Source of the DNA: Anoplolepis gracilipes
Taxonomy: Eukaryota; Arthropoda; Insecta; Hymenoptera; Formicidae
DNA length: 64,000 nt
Reading direction: 5' to 3'
Assembly (NCBI RefSeq): GCF_047496725.1
Contig: NC_132982.1
Coordinates: 5,239,501 to 5,303,500 of the forward strand
The notes beneath the pieces were generated by a model, which saw only the letters and a list, made by a program, of their open reading frames with translations, searched no databases and was not told the DNA's origin. Position numbers and translations under genes: made by a program. Of the stretch, positions 1 to 15,482 are shown in pieces (the stretch's first letter is position 1; every line of letters starts with the position of its first letter).

Positions 1-1920
1 CACAATGAATGATCTATGTAGCACAAGGTAACAATTTATTCACACTAACTGCAATCAAAATTCAAACTTCTCAAAATGGCATCTGTTTAATTAAAAGTTT
101 GTATGCAATTAGATTGTTATTATAAATATGATCTACTTCATAAGCTATTGAATTAATAATTTCAAAGCTCTGGTGTATACCAATCAACAGTTTATGTGCA
201 TGTACTATTGGTCATTGTGAAATTTAAATTACTGTGTATATGCAACTACAAATATTTTACCAAACAAATATTATTTGCATAATAAGTATTCGGTACAGAG
301 CAGGCGAAATTGAATTTTACAGTCTAAAGAAAAGCATGGAATTTTAATAAATTTTATATTTTTATTAGAACACAAAGCAAAACATATAATAGCAAATTTT
401 TCAAATTACAAAAAAATTCAATTATTAAACAAGGATACTTCAAGAATTCGTCCTGTCCTTTAATTCATAAATTAAAATTCTGTTTGATATTTATCTTCTA
501 TTTGCTTCCTATTTTATTTTGACAATTTTATTGCAATTAATTTTAGAAGATTTTAAAAATATATAGATATTATAAAATATATAAATATATTGATACTATG
601 ATATAGTACCTAATATAGGATGTAAAAAGTATTATTAGAAATGAGATTTTCGCTGTAAAATTATTGACTTCGAAATTGCTCTGAAAGTTTCATCGATAAA
701 GTTCACCGAAACTATTCGTTAACATCCCGTACGTCGGATTAATTTCCAAATGAGAAACGCGCTCCAGACAACAGGTTTACTTTTATGCAAACTATCTCGT
801 CGTAACTATCTAGCCGGAAATTGCGGCCGGAATGCGCGTTTGCGAGTTCACTTTGCGTTACGATAAAACTTAACGATGTGCGAAGCGGTCCGATGCGCTC
901 CATTTTCGCGGCAGACGAGATGACGTTACGTTGCGTTGCTCGCGCGAGACAATGACACGTCGTTGAAATTCCTGCCGGGAGATACGCGGCTCGATATGAT
1001 AAACTCTCTATCGATCGATAATTCACGGGAGCTGCAATTTTTCCAGCAACCGTTACGACCCGCGTCTCGGGAGCCGTTTTAACAAAGAAACGCCCTCGGT
1101 ATCGCCATAAATGCGTTCTTTCTCCTTCTCCCTCTTTCTCTCTCGATGCATCTTACGCGCGCGAGATGCAACATCTCTTCGGTCTCGTATCGTTTCTTGT
1201 TTATGCATAATACGACGTTAAAGTGTAACTTGCGCGTTTGCCATTCCAAGAATGCTCGACGGCGCACCGCTGGGCTGCTCGCAAATTATGACATGCATTA
1301 TATTATATTATCGCTTTTAAAAGTCGATGGATAATGTTCATGTGGAAAATTAGAAATTATTGTTAAATATGTCGATATATAATTTATCTCACATATAGGT
1401 CAAGTATCACTATCCTAAATGATATCGAATATCCTCGCGCGGCTTAATATAAACTTGTCACATACGCCAAAGTGCATCTCGTGCAGGCAGCAGCTCTAAC
1501 GTCATCATCGGGCGAGACGACGAATATTACTCGCAAGTTTTCCCGCCACCCGCAAACTTCGAAATGGAATTACAAGTCGGCGCGGAGATAAAAACTCGGA
1601 AGCGATGCAGCGGGCGCGCGCTCTTGCATATTCTATACGAAGATCGTCCCTAGCGACAACAGAAGTACTACGGGCCAAGTGCTCGTCTGTTTACCCGAGC
1701 TCGCCCTCGCCGCGTGCAGTAGACAGGGGCGCCCCTGGCTTACGGTGCCTTTATTTTTATTTGAGGACAAAGATTTCCGAGTCTTCGACAAAGTCGTGTT
1801 TCTTTGCAGTAAGAACGGTTTTAAAACATAAATAACTGCCGACATTATTCAAAAGGCTATGTAAGGAATGTAGAAAGTATGTAGGCTGAATTTAAAATCT
1901 CTCTCAAAGAATAATTCAAA

Positions 1921-1940
1921 ATACACACACACACACACAT

Positions 1941-1974
<34 letters not shown>

Positions 1975-1975
1975 T
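1921..1975. repeat. (AC)n/(AT)n compound microsatellite
   Basis: The tract shifts from AC to AT repeats over about 55 bases. Confidence 0.95.
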
Positions 1976-4912
1976 ATTATATTATTTATTCAATTATTTT
2001 ATCGTGAAAAATACATTGTTGTTAAAAATATACTTTGTTATAAGTACTTCTAGTGTTATGTAAAAATGATAACCTTGTAACATAATTGGCGATAAAAAAT
2101 TGTTTAATGAAAAAATATATCGTTATATATAATTTTGATTTTTTGATTATGCTACTTGTGTAATCTTTTTAACGGTTAACGATATCAATATTCCGATAAA
2201 AGGTACAGCGGTATATATTATTTATTACTCCAGTATTCTAGTATATTTCCAATGTCCAATAATTATTCTATAATAGACACTATACTGTCTAGTTATTCTT
2301 GAACCAGGGTAAAATTTCATCTCTGGTATATTCGTGACAGGTCGGAGGTATTCTCTTGACGTAAAACTCAGTTAAAAAGACTCTCAAGCTGAAGGCTCGC
2401 GAAAGAAAGAAAAATTATCCGTCGTCAAGAGAGCGCGGGCTGACGTTCGAGAATCGATCTTGAAACTTATCGGAGTTTATCGGGTAATAACCGGTGAAAG
2501 AGATGACGGAAACTCCGCGCGGATCCGACGCCACGACGGTTTTGTTAGCCCCCTCCCTGCCTTCCTCCCCTGTTTCTATATACAATCTTGTAAATTTTGC
2601 CATTTTACAACGTTTCCGACGATTTTTCGGTACGTGTAATACGCGATTGGGTAGACCAATAACCAAAATTTACTGGTTTTTGGTAATCGAGAAACCAAAG
2701 CGACGCAGAAAATCCATACGCGAACGCAAGCAGGCAGATAGCATCCCATTTTACTGATTCCCGTTTGAAAGGTTTTCATTCCCCTTTCCTCCATTGATAC
2801 GATCAAATTCCTACGGTGGCATATTACGCGGCGAGATATCGTAAAATCATTACAATGTACTCTTTCTATCCGTTGATTTTGTTTACAAAAAAATGGCAAG
2901 TTTTTAAATTCACGCAATAAAATTATTTTTTCAACAAAAATTCAATCAGCACTTATTACAATCGATTCGACATTTGAAACTACGGACATTTAACACGTGA
3001 CATTGCGTTTCATCAAGTTTCGAAAAAATATTTCGAGTGCTCTTTCATTGCATCGGTCAACCATTACAAAGTTTACAAAGGTAATCATAAACTCGAATAA
3101 AATTGCTCTACTCAAAGCAAAAATATTATCAGAAAATGATATGCTAACAACATCTAGAAAATTACGTTTTCATAAGAGAATGTTTCGTTTTAATTAAATC
3201 TATCAAGGTAGCAACGTACTCTCGCTTTTTCGTATCAACTTGAATCGATAATTCATTTCTAACGCTGTTTTATCGAATCAGAATAAACAGTAACAGAGTA
3301 CCGTCGTTTGTAAGTAAAAGAAAATTATACAAGGAGAAGAAGCAGGGGAGTAAAAAGGGGAGATACAAATTTCGTTTTAGAACTATTGAATAATTCACAA
3401 GACGAGGTAGACATGCGGCCATCTTTCGAAATCGCGTCTGAACGGCAGCAAATCTCCCGATAATCGTTCAATTGTTCAGAGAGGATTCAAGATCCCTCTC
3501 TTTCTCTCTCTTTTTCCCCCTTCTTCAGCCAATTCTTCAATCCATTCGAAAACTGAGCTTCGCGAGGTTATGGGTGAGCCGAACCGCATTGAGTTTCACC
3601 GACGACGGAGCTATTCGCGATTGAGGATTAAGGATACTTCCAAGGAAAAACGGCACGTATGAGAGGAATATTTTATGGAAAAACCAGGAAAAAAGATGAT
3701 AACGAGCGAGAGAACATATCGTTAACAGTGTGGCCGCATATCTATCCGATATATCCGACCCTCTTATATCTCTCATTTTACAAAGAGGCTCTTCTTCCAT
3801 CTTCTCTCATAGGATCATCAGTCTTCTTTTTCAGCCAAAAAAGTTTCAAACTTTTACATCTGTTTTCTTCAAAGAGCGCCGACAGTTACTCGACGTGTTG
3901 CGCGAGTTCTGAAATGTCGAGGGAACGTTTTGGGAACCTCTGCTTTGATGGGCTCGGAGAAACGAGAGAAATCCGCAAACATACCCTGCTGTGCGCTCCT
4001 ATCCCTTCTCCGTATGTCGGTGCATAATCTCGGATATCTAGCGCGAAAACAACGCTACGGAGATTGTAGGCAGGCGGTGGATTAATCGAGTTAATCGCGG
4101 GGCAAAATTTACATTTTACAAGGGTGAGTGTTCTCCCTCGGCGGAGGGCTCGCGATCGGGATAGATTTTTCATCTGTCAGTGAGGCGCGCGCGGATTCGA
4201 CATGCGCAATCACGTCCGCACCGTCGCCGTCGCCGCGATGCGGCTAATTAATGCAGCATCGAGTAACGCAATTCACCGCGGTCGGATAAAAAATGTCCGA
4301 CCGACGGACGATTGGTTAATTATTCCCTTCGCTGCGTCACTAGTTTAATCTTTTTACTTCCAGCATCCGCAATTCTATACGGACGCGCCTTTTTTCAATT
4401 TATAATCTCTAATGTAAAGAGAGAAATTCACATTTTTTTCTAATACATTATATAATATCTGTTTAAAATAGTTAAGTCAAGCGATCTGATAACTTGAATA
4501 ATTGCGTGTGTTGAGAAAGATAAAAGATACGTTTCTCGATCGTGACGAAAGAGAAGCGAATAATTTTATAGCATGTGAGATATATCGATGTAGGTATAAG
4601 CGTAAAGAAGCAAGAAAAAGCTATAATTTCTGCAGTAAAATGATAAAAGTAGGAAAAGCCGTATAAAATAAACGTTCTGATTATAAAAAAGCAATATACA
4701 TGTATGTAAAATGGATATATACAAAGATTTATATGTCTTGACTAAATTGTAAGTACTTTTAAAAATTATTTCTTATTTATGCTTCTTATTATTTTAAGAT
4801 ATAAAATAAATATATAATTTAGCAATTTATTTTCAAATAAAACTATGCGGATAAATTACTGCACGATAGATTAACATATTCTGATGGTCACTGATGATCA
4901 CTGTAATTAGAT

Positions 4913-4950
4913 TTTACGTAGAATGTTAAGTATATGTATATCTACGTAAA
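4913..4950. repeat. 10-bp inverted repeat
   Basis: TTTACGTAGA at 4913-4922 pairs with TCTACGTAAA at 4941-4950 across an 18-base loop. Confidence 0.8.
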
Positions 4951-5324
4951 TATAATATTATTTTGTATATTCGCGGACTATCGAAAGAATAGAAAGGTAA
5001 TTAATGTAACCAATCAATCATTCTTCAGTCTGATCATTTTACATGATTACAAATAAACATGAATCTTTGTTTAGTTGTTGGCACCGTTTCAATTTTAATA
5101 TGTACATGCGCATGTACTTAATGTAATTACCACACTAATTAACTGTATAGAATAAATGAGTGTCGGGTGAATATTATCGACCCGTAATAATTACTTTAAT
5201 GGTCCCTCGGAAATTAAACAAACAGACAAATAGATAATTAAAACTGAAAAAAATCACAAAAATGCATAATTTAGATAATAATTTAAAAAATTATATTTCA
5301 ATTACATTTTTAATTTCTTTGACT

Positions 5325-5374
<50 letters not shown>
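5325..5374. repeat. C10 plus (TC)20
   Basis: A run of ten C continues directly into uninterrupted TC dinucleotides. Confidence 0.95.
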
Positions 5375-5376
<2 letters not shown>

Positions 5377-6697
5377 ATTGACAAGTATCCATACAATTAT
5401 TCTCCGTACAAAATTTACTTTTAAAAATATTAATCAACATTAAGATTTTATATTTAACTAATTATATTAATTATTAAGATTTTAATTAAGGTCTTATTAG
5501 AAGCATGTATAAATCCGTATGCAGAAATAAAAGTATACGAAAAATAATATCACAATCGTTATTAATTAAGATAAATTTCATTTATATACATAGATAATTT
5601 TCATGAAAAAGGATACATTAATATAACAGAATATTATTACGGAATACAGACTATTAACAAAATATTATTAGTGATACACTCTGCAGTAAAATCCCTGATA
5701 ATATCAGTTAATGTGAAAATTACCAACAATAAGTATTATCTCATATCGGCAATAAATCTGTTATTGTTTGCAATTAATTATATTGGACAGCACCTAAATA
5801 TTTGCAAAGTTCTGTGAGTGTAACGAAACTCTAATATTTCTCTTTAGATCCGAAATAAATTCTCCGCGTTTCGCTTATCACCTTATCAGCACTTAATTAA
5901 AGTTAGCATTCCACGAGTAGACGGCAGAACTGCATTTTCAAGGGTCGATAGACGACGAAGCGCAAAACCGTGACGTTCGTAATTACAATATATTTAAAAT
6001 GCAAGTTTAAACACATGAATATTTTACGAAAGAATTTAAATTGGACTCTGCAAATCATGATTATATATACATATTATATATACAAGCTCGTATAAATAAG
6101 CTCATCAATACTTGTTAATGCGAATTTATACATCTTGCGAATTAGTTTTTAATTTCAATTTAAAAAAATATAATTTTTTACAATCGAGAGGAGAATCTAT
6201 TCCTGTAAGATTTTAATGACAAAATGTAAATTAATCGATAAAAACTGTTTTTATTTTACTAATTGTAAGTAATTTTTCTACAATTTATATTCTTATATTC
6301 TTACGTGGTATAAAATTATTCTCTATATAATTTATTTTTTATTAATTTCTTACAGTTTATATGTAGATGTTTTATTTGATCACGATAAGGGCAATAATTC
6401 CACTTGCATCTTGACGTATCGATTATTCGCTAACTCACAGGTTTGCGATCAGCGTTTCTGTGCCGAATGTAGCCGTATATCATTTTTCTCGCGATCGCTG
6501 CCGCCGTCGATTCAGCGCGATCGCATCCTCCAGATTATTAAACCGCGATAGTTCATCGAATGTTATATCGTCGACGTGGCGATAAGCGTTCGTGACGCGC
6601 TATCTTTCTCGCGTTGTTGCTGAACGCGGGTCGCGGTCGTTCCTCCTTAGTTGTTCTGCCTCATCGCGTCCCACCTCATAAATCTCTCGCGTTCTTC

Positions 6698-6700
<3 letters not shown>

Positions 6701-6730
<30 letters not shown>

Positions 6731-6731
6731 C
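6701..6731. repeat. (CT)n tract
   Basis: This is a pyrimidine tract. The frames crossing it on both strands are Ser/Leu or Arg/Glu artefacts. Confidence 0.95.
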
Positions 6732-8082
6732 CTTCCCGTCTCCATTGATTTCTGCGCGAGTGCCCGCCGCACAAATAATTCTCCGACGTTTTCCCCGGTC
6801 GCTTTGTTCCACACGCGACCGTGCGAATACTCGCATTCGTCATTCCGAATCCGCGCAGGAACATTCGCGGCGACAAGATTTTTCTTAGGGGAGAGTCGCA
6901 TGACCCCTGGATATTCGTCGGTGATTTACCGAGACTCCTACTATGTTACTATGTTATTATGTCATGTAACCATGTCGTATTTAAAAGACACCATATAAAT
7001 TTCTACTATTTCTTTTTTTGACTAAAAAATGATTAAACAAATGAAATCGCTTACTTTTTATTTTTTTTTTTTAAATTGCAAAAGAAGAGAAATCGATATA
7101 GCTATACAATATTAATAGGAAAAAAATTGATTCATTGAATCGAATCAAAGTAAATGGAAGAGGTATTATCAAGTAGAGTGCATTACTAGCTTTAAAGTGT
7201 TTTTCTTCTCTCTTCTCTTTCTCTTTCCTACAGTTTTCGGTATATATATCTTCAGAACTAATCAATTTTTTAATGCGATTTTATTTTTTTACCGTACAGT
7301 ATTTCGATGATAATCTGATTATTTTAACTTGATGTATATCAAATTTACCTATTTTGACTAACGTCTACTCTAAATGATCTATAATTCGTATTATGATTAT
7401 ATTTCTGATTTTATTTTAATTATTTAAAATATCTAAAATAAAAAACATTTAATGAAGTAAAATATACATGTACTCAATCCAATTATATAAATATACACAC
7501 ATATAGTAAAATATACGATATATAAAATTATAGATAAAATTTTATCTTGAATTTTGTCGGAAGTTACAAAGCCTCTACGGCGTATTTAATGAAAGAAATT
7601 CTCAACTGAAAGAAATATATCCTAAACTAAAACTCAATAAATCTACAACTTGCTTATTGTTAGAATATCTTTAAATAGTCTCGAATATTCCCTTTTGTTA
7701 TGGCGTAAGTTATTCTCGGTGCGATTTCAGCTCATCATACCTCGCGTCTAGAAAAGATCAAGTGTGCTACTCTTACGGTCCATTGAACGCGCAGGCTGAA
7801 CATTCTGGCGCGTTCGCAGTCTTTTGAATTTCCATCGGCTGTAACATGGCGCTGTAACAAAGCGAGGGAGAAGGAAGGGGGTGTGTGGAGGGTAAATAAT
7901 CATCGGTCGTTACGCGGGGCAAGATAAAGGACTATGCCGCTCGTCGTTAGACTCTATCTTCGGGCCTGAGATGGATCGACGTAACGTCGCGTCGGTTTAC
8001 GCTCGTACCTCTGCTCGATCTTCCCTTCTTCCGCGTCCCTCTCCAATGAAAAATAACACCGCCACCCCCCGAGAGATGGGTA

Positions 8083-8100
8083 CGTGCGCGCGCGCGCACG
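8083..8100. repeat. 18-nt alternating CG palindrome
   Basis: CGTGCGCGCGCGCGCACG is its own complement and is alternating purine-pyrimidine, a sequence type prone to Z-DNA. It sits within the CpG-rich block 7900-8290. Confidence 0.85.
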
Positions 8101-8925
8101 CGCTATTCGCTCGCGCTACTCGCGCTGAACCGAGGACCTTGATGGAATGAGCGAGTGGAAATTCCATTATTCGAGCACACTCGACCGTCCGACCGGCGTT
8201 ATCTAATGGATGGAAGGAAGCGAGTGCTCTATGCGCGATAATAGTCGCTCGAAGCACGCAAAAATTGTCGAACGGAATGGCAGTTGACAGAGTTGAGAGA
8301 CGAGCAGGGCTTCATAAGTTACCGTCGCATCACCTGGATACGTGACGTGTCAAACAGGGCAAAAAAATTATGTAAACATCAGCTGTACACGTCCAAGCGT
8401 AGCCCATGTAATTGCCATTCTATATGGCTACTTTTTTTACAGTCATCAATATAATTACCGAATTTTCGCGCAAGGATCTTCAATTACGGACGTAACGAGA
8501 ACTGAAAGGCTCGTCGCGTTTTCCATCACATACGAGAATTGCCTATTGAACCCTCTGATGCACGTGATACATACTTACGACGTTTCTCGACTGAAATCGA
8601 TTACCGCTTCCATGATCCACGTAAACGTTGCTTTCAAGAAATCGCCTTTCGTTATTCGACCCCCGTCATTTCTTTCCTTTGATACGTTTCTACGAAGTAT
8701 AAAGCTATAAAGCTACATGTGGCCTTCGTAAAAGCTCGGTTTTCGTGTATTTACGTTAGCTCGATGGTTGCACGATACAAGTGCACATGCTACCGCTGAA
8801 TTTTTCATGTTCTAAGCAGAAACGAGAAATTTCAGAGAAAGAGGAAGAAAGCTAAAAAAAAAAAGATAGATCTAATGAAGATAGGTATTATCTGAGGATT
8901 TTCGTCTTCATAATACTTATTAAAC

Positions 8926-8930
<5 letters not shown>

Positions 8931-8976
<46 letters not shown>
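8931..8976. repeat. (TA)n tract
   Basis: Uninterrupted TA dinucleotides. Confidence 0.95.
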
Positions 8977-8979
<3 letters not shown>

Positions 8980-11350
8980 TGAAAAATAAAATTATTTGTA
9001 ATATTAAATCTGTTGATAATTCGCTTGATTATACGATTCAACGTAAGAGAAACATGCACATATCACACAAAGCTATGAAAACGTGAGGTATAAGTAATTC
9101 AAAATTAAAAGTTAAATTTTATTTCAACGAACAAAAGGCGAAAGGTGTTAAACTTATTTTTATTCTTATAGATATTAACCAGCTTGTAATTGCATTATTG
9201 TAGCTGTTTCGCTATTTTTAACAGATGCCTTTGAACAGAGAAAAGATTTAACAAATTGATTCGGAGCTTCTTAAAAGCTTCTTAAATTTCTTACGCCGCA
9301 ATGATTATATTATTACAATAATAGATTGAATAACTTTATAATTTATAAATCAATGATATCAATCGTATAATATATTTTCTCAAAATTAAAATGACTATTA
9401 ATTTTATTTTATTAAAAAAATCGCGGTGTATCATGCTCATCTCCTTGTCACGACAACGCAAATTGATTCTATCATAATATGCATTTTATATATTCATTCT
9501 TTTTGCAATAAAAAATGAGAAACAATAATTGTAAAAAATGACGGCTCCGTTACAAAGAAATGGAGCAATCGGGCATTTGTTTTAATGAATGTATTGTTCA
9601 ACGGCGAATATTCGAGACGGCGGATATTCACATAATGACTTTAGCGCAGGCGGCGCGACAAAAGTTTTTGTTTAAAAATCGACGAGGATGAGCGGGGATG
9701 GGTGCTCAGGGAGATCCGGTAACAGGACGCCCGGGAAAGTTTGACTATCACCGACGCGAAAGGAGGCAAGGACTCTTCCCCGACAGCAGATGGCTGTGAA
9801 TTCTTGTACTTTAGTATTGAAAGAATCGCACGAGAGAGAGAGAGATGCGCGCGAAGACGGCTGAAAAATACTATTTCTCGGCCCTTCCTCCCTTCCCCTC
9901 TGAAATTGCATTGTCGTTAACGGCAAATTCTCGAACTTTCTCTGAAAATACGGGAGAAATACCATCTCCCATGAGTCCTTCCGACTCCTTTTTCTTATAT
10001 ATCCGCTGGTCCTTGCATAAGAACGCGCTGTCTACGCAGATGACTCTCTACATTTCTCGTTCGCAAAACATTTCTGTAATCCGCCCTTTTTTATATCTCG
10101 CAAACGAGGAGATTGTTTATCGCCTTATCATTGTTTTCTTACTTTGCTTACCATTGATTTGATTGCTGCGCTCCTAATTAATTTTTCTTGTAGCATTGAG
10201 TAAAATAAGAGAAAGTAATGTAAAAGTATTAGTATGCAAATTCATTCTTAAAATAACACGACGATAAACAGAGTTTGACTAAATTAAAATTGTTCATCCG
10301 CACGTATCGTAAGGTTAAAATGTCGCTTGAACTAACGTTTCCTAAGATGACTGTGAGAAGGGTCATAACCAGCTCTCATCATCATACATGATCCCCGAGA
10401 GCATAGCCATCTTACAAGGTGTAATGTCGAGCTGCCAACGAGCTCCGAAATTAGTGCGCACCACGTCAAATGCAGTTTACAGTGTAAATGGACTTCAGGA
10501 CAGGGGATGCATGTTCGATCGATATAGCCTGCGGTTAGTACAGCGTACAGTCCAGGTAAATAGCCAAATTTCCAGCTGCGCATTCGTTACGACGATTAGG
10601 GAAATTAAACTGGAAGATAATTGCGCGAAAAGAATGGAAATGAGATTATAATTGTAGCGAGACGATTTCGCCCCGATTCTACTATAATTAACAAAATAGT
10701 ATATTCATAGAACAAGAAAAAGGTATGATGCAGATACAGTTAACGTATATTATTTTTACATATCAAGAATGGAGAAATACTATATTTTGTTTATCAATAC
10801 TGTAGTTTTCATGAAAAATTTCCCAGGTATTTGATAGCTCGCACACAGAATGTACCAACACTGTTATGTATTTCAATATTATTCGAAATATGAAAATTAA
10901 AAGAAAAAATATCAGCAAAATAAATACGGACTGTATGAATCGAGAAATATGAGGAATGATTATAGAGTAATAATTAAAACATACAAATACTGTTGATTTA
11001 AAATTTTAAATGTTTCTTATATATAGGTATTATAACGTGTTGTGCGTCATTGATTGTTTAAATAATTCACGCGAGAGCATAATTGACAAAATAATCGCTC
11101 AATCAAATTTGCCAAATATTAATTTGCTACACTATGAGAATCTCAAGTAAACATCCATTAAATTATCTCGTGGAAATGAAATATGCAATAATAATTAATC
11201 GCAGCATTATAAGATCAAATGCCAAGAAACATTAACCAGTCAAAAAATATTTTTAAAAATTTTAATTTACACAAATATAAAAGTGTATGTATAGTATAAT
11301 GATATTAAATTGTATACTGTCGCGTATTTAGATTGGATTCACATTCGTAT

Positions 11351-11375
11351 GAGAGAGAGAGAGAGAGAGGGGGGG
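11351..11375. repeat. (GA)n plus G7
   Basis: A GA repeat ends in a seven-G run. Confidence 0.95.
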
Positions 11376-14300
11376 AATCTGCGATAATAAATTGAATACT
11401 TCTACAAAACGCGTTGGATTACGCCAACGTCGGGATTTAGACTCAATTATAATAAATTGCTGTCAACTCAGCAGCTGTTGAAGTAGTGTAGATTTATCCT
11501 TTAATACTTTTATATTTATAATGTCCTGAGAGAATAAATGAACATTTTTCAATATGTTAAAATGAATATTTTTCAATACGTTTCGCAATAAAAATCGGTT
11601 TATGTAAAAGATATAAAATAGTCTATTAAAATAATTCGATGCATTTGTTGTTTTGTACTATTATTTCGTTTTGAAAAAAAAAAAAAACGGAAAATTTAAA
11701 ATTATTAGAAAATCTGTCCTGAAAAATTTAACCAACGAATAGTTAGACATAGAACAGCCTGTACATGCTATTGTAAGATAAGGAACAATTAACTGTGTGC
11801 TTAGAGTGCCTTCTCGATAGGCGAATCCGGTGGATTTGTATTTGCATGCTTATCACTAAGTCTGCGAGTAGATTATCCCTGTATGCGCATTTACTGCAGC
11901 TCGTACGATAACGTACAGAGCCTTCATGATAATTAAAATTTTGATAGATTTATGAGTGCAGTGAAAGTAAACTTTGCAAAAATTAAATGTCTGTGCTTAC
12001 TTTAAATTTAATATCTTATCATATCTTCTAATATTATAAGTCTCGCAAAAAAACTGTTTATTCTTCATTTTTTATGCATACTATTGTAGAACATTGTAAA
12101 AAAAATGTAACGATAAAAATTTTCGAAAAATTCGATAAATTTGAATTATCATTTTTAAGGCGTGAATTATTGTCCTCTTTCGTAAAAGCATTCTTTCTTC
12201 TCGCGCAATTTCTCATTCTTTATTGCAAAACGAAAGATGTAGGAATGTATAACGGAATATAATTGATCAAAGTGAGATTGTAACATCGAGACAACAAATA
12301 AGCTAATGTAATATTTTAGAGTAATAAAATTAATAATAAAATAACATAACTTTGAAATCACATTTTACGCCACGAATAAATTATATCTTCGTAAGTCAAA
12401 TTAATAATCGCTTATTAAAATATGCAATCCTAAGTCCTGAAGCGCTCGAAAAGTTTCTCGTATTATGAAAAATTTATACGCAAACCATAAACTGACTTTA
12501 ATATTCAAAACGTGTCAGAGGATAACCGAATCTCATTGATTTCTGATTTATTCAACAGAATGTGGCAATTTATCAGCATCCCACCAATTTCGAATCCATC
12601 TTCGTTGCCTCGCGCGGCACTCATATCATAACAAGGGCCATTAGATTCTACGCACGGCTGGGATTTCGAGAGTTGGACGGAGTTTTGTGCTGTTGTCGGA
12701 AAACAGCGCGTGCATTCCGCCGCTTGATAGAGTGCACTTACGTAAACGCACGCAGCTGCGCCTAATGGCCTTCTATTTACTGGCATAGCCTCGCGATAAT
12801 TATGTCGTCTACACATTGAAAGGTTTAATCACAAAATACCTCATCGCGTTTTGATCGTAAATCAATAATTCGTATAATTAATGCTGGGATTACAAATATG
12901 AAAAATAAAATATCATCAAAATCAAGAAATATATAGATATGTAATATCTTAAATATATAAATCTAACGTATAAAAACGGGAAATAACGCGCTTCTCAGCT
13001 TCTTGATTAAACTTGTCGCATTCTCGCGACGATACACATGCGATCACGAGTCGTGTCCGGTATCCCAGATAATATTTACCGGCGTTTGAAACTCGCGCAA
13101 TCAAGTTCCGCAATATCGAAGGGCGAGGAAACGAGACAATTGACCTGGCGCGGCGGCTGCGGCCGCAAAGTTTGCTCTTGCCTCGCGAACCGGCACGCGT
13201 TCGCCTATTGTATCGGGGCGATTGCCTTCGTTGAACGATGATAGCAAACCTAGGGGTATTTGAGTTTCGAACGCGCGCGCGCTCACGTACCGTGATTAAT
13301 TGTCGCGGTAAGAACGTTGCGCCGCGCGTTCTTCGGATTCTGTCCTAATTTCCGAGCCAACGTCGACAAACGGCGCCAAAATTTGTAGACTATCGATCAG
13401 AAAAGTTTCGCGTAACATTCGTGATTGATGAAGTAATGGCGCTAACGGTGATAATAAGGACCGAACTCTCGACCATCCGATTTGTATCGCGCAGTTATCG
13501 ATTATCTTGCCGCGAGCGAGAGATATTTGTCCGTGGATCTCTATCCGTGGAGAATAATTACCTGTCGAGACGTTAAATAATGATCGGAGGACGAAATTTC
13601 ATGAGATCAGGAGGCGTTAAAAAACTTTAAGAACGATATTCATATTCCATCATCGTTTGATGAATAATAAATTTCCTTATACATACAAATATGGTGGTCC
13701 TTTCTCGCAAACAATAGATCGTTTCACTCAAAAGCTAATCATATATATTATACATATGTATACTCTTTTTAGATTGACATTCAAATAATATTTTCATTTT
13801 AATCATCCGTTTTTTTTTTTATCCGTTAAATTTAATGACAGATCAAAAAATATTGTCAAACATAATCAGTGTTCGCGATGATTTAAAAATCTTGAAATTC
13901 GATAACTGATATTCTGTGACGTTCATGTAGGTACGATGTTATAAGATATCACGATCCCAGCAGCATCGAATATCATAGCGGACAACTAACAGTGTCCATC
14001 ATCGTGCCACTCAACCATGTGTTATCTACCTTTCGGGGGAAAAGCGAAAGATAACCAGTTAGCACACATTTTCAACAAAGTAATGGAAACCCTTTTACCT
14101 TTATTGCGCGAGACGGATAAATTCTTAAAAATATTTAAAATTTCACACGTATACACAAAACGATGACACGTCAAAAGAAAACACATTGACAGTCGGATAA
14201 TGCAACACGAGGGAAATGTAAATCGAAAAAATATAAATATGTATAAAGTCAGACAGAGAAAAAGAGAAAAAAATCTATGGTTACGTAACAGCGCAGTTAC

Positions 14301-14425
14301 ATTTATTAAACGCCGGGTCGGCCTCACGAAGAGTGCTTCAACTATCGCAATTAGTTTCCCGCTCGTGCCGTCTGGGTAATTAACTCTTGTAAATGAAAGT
14401 TTTATTAACAGCCGCTCACTCTCTT

Positions 14426-14461
14426 CCCCCCCCCCCCTCTCTCTTTCTCTCTCTCTCTCTC
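14426..14461. repeat. C12 plus (CT)n
   Basis: Twelve C are followed by CT repeats with one TTT interruption. Confidence 0.95.
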
Positions 14462-15482
14462 TTCCGGGATTGCGTCGGTACGAATAACTCATCCGGCATA
14501 ATAAATGCTCTCTAAACGCGTAAGTACGCTTAAACGTCGAGTCGTTTGAACATGCGGCACAACACGCGCAATGAAAAGTGATCAAGTAAATTTAAGCGGT
14601 CGACTGTACATCACGCGAGAGCTTCGATAAATATCTCTTTTATCCTATCAATTAATTTCTAATATAATAAAATTAAAATAAAAAGAGTTACAAAGAAATA
14701 GTATATTATTAATTATTTAAAGTTATTTGTCTGTAAATGAAAGAGCGTTAATTTCTAATTATCTAACTCAACATCCAAGCGCATAAGCGCTTGTATTTTT
14801 ATCTTGATGCTCTTACGATCTCATCATAAATCGTATGTAAGGTAAATTTTGCATACCTATTACGCAGGTGAATGATAAAAGATATAAAGTCAAAGTGGCT
14901 TTCCAACTCATTAACATAAGATTAACATTCATCGTTGAGGTCATCAGAATAACTGTGCCGTAGCACGTTATTTTCGTCTAGCAAGTTAATGGCCGAGAGT
15001 GTATCTAATTTATATTTTTAAATCCGTGAATAATTGATAAATATTCCATTAAATCCAATTATCTCTTTTTGTGAATACAGAAATATAGGCAACGTTTTTA
15101 GATAAAATATATTTAACAGTAAAGTGGAAAAGAATGAATATAATGAACAGTTTAAATACTCTCAATTTTTTTTATACTCTAAAAAAATTCAAAAATACAT
15201 TGCTTTTTATAGAGATTAAAAATACTGGAAAAATTATCTTTTCTAATGGATAATATTTAAATTCAGCTTATGTACTTGATACTGCAAGTAAGAAAAATAC
15301 AGTTAAATTTAAAAACATCTCCGCTCCTATACCTACAGATTGAAAATTCGCGAACCATCGAGCTTTCGCGACACGTGGGGCAAGGGAGAGGAGAGATAAG
15401 GGTGAGAAGGAAGGCAAACGGGATCGTAGGTATCGCGAATGTCTGGCACAAACGGCTCGTGAAAACGAGTTGAGAAACTCAC

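Larger units (their letters stand above)
1..15482. other. Flank or intron with no recognised exon
   Basis: This would be intron 3' of the last exon in the model. It is AT-rich, with CpG-rich blocks near 780-1270, 1480-1740, 4000-4330, 7900-8290, 12590-12780 and 13030-13560. Microsatellites are listed separately. A small hairpin lies at 4913-4950 and a CG palindrome at 8083. Frames here (for example 187 codons on the minus strand at 14022-14585) have no domain features and run through a C/CT tract. I see no RNA gene. Confidence 0.6.

Noticed and set aside
14022..14585. 187-codon minus-strand open frame
   Set aside because: It runs through a C12/(CT)n tract, and the rest is AT-biased with Phe/Leu/Ile runs and no domain features.
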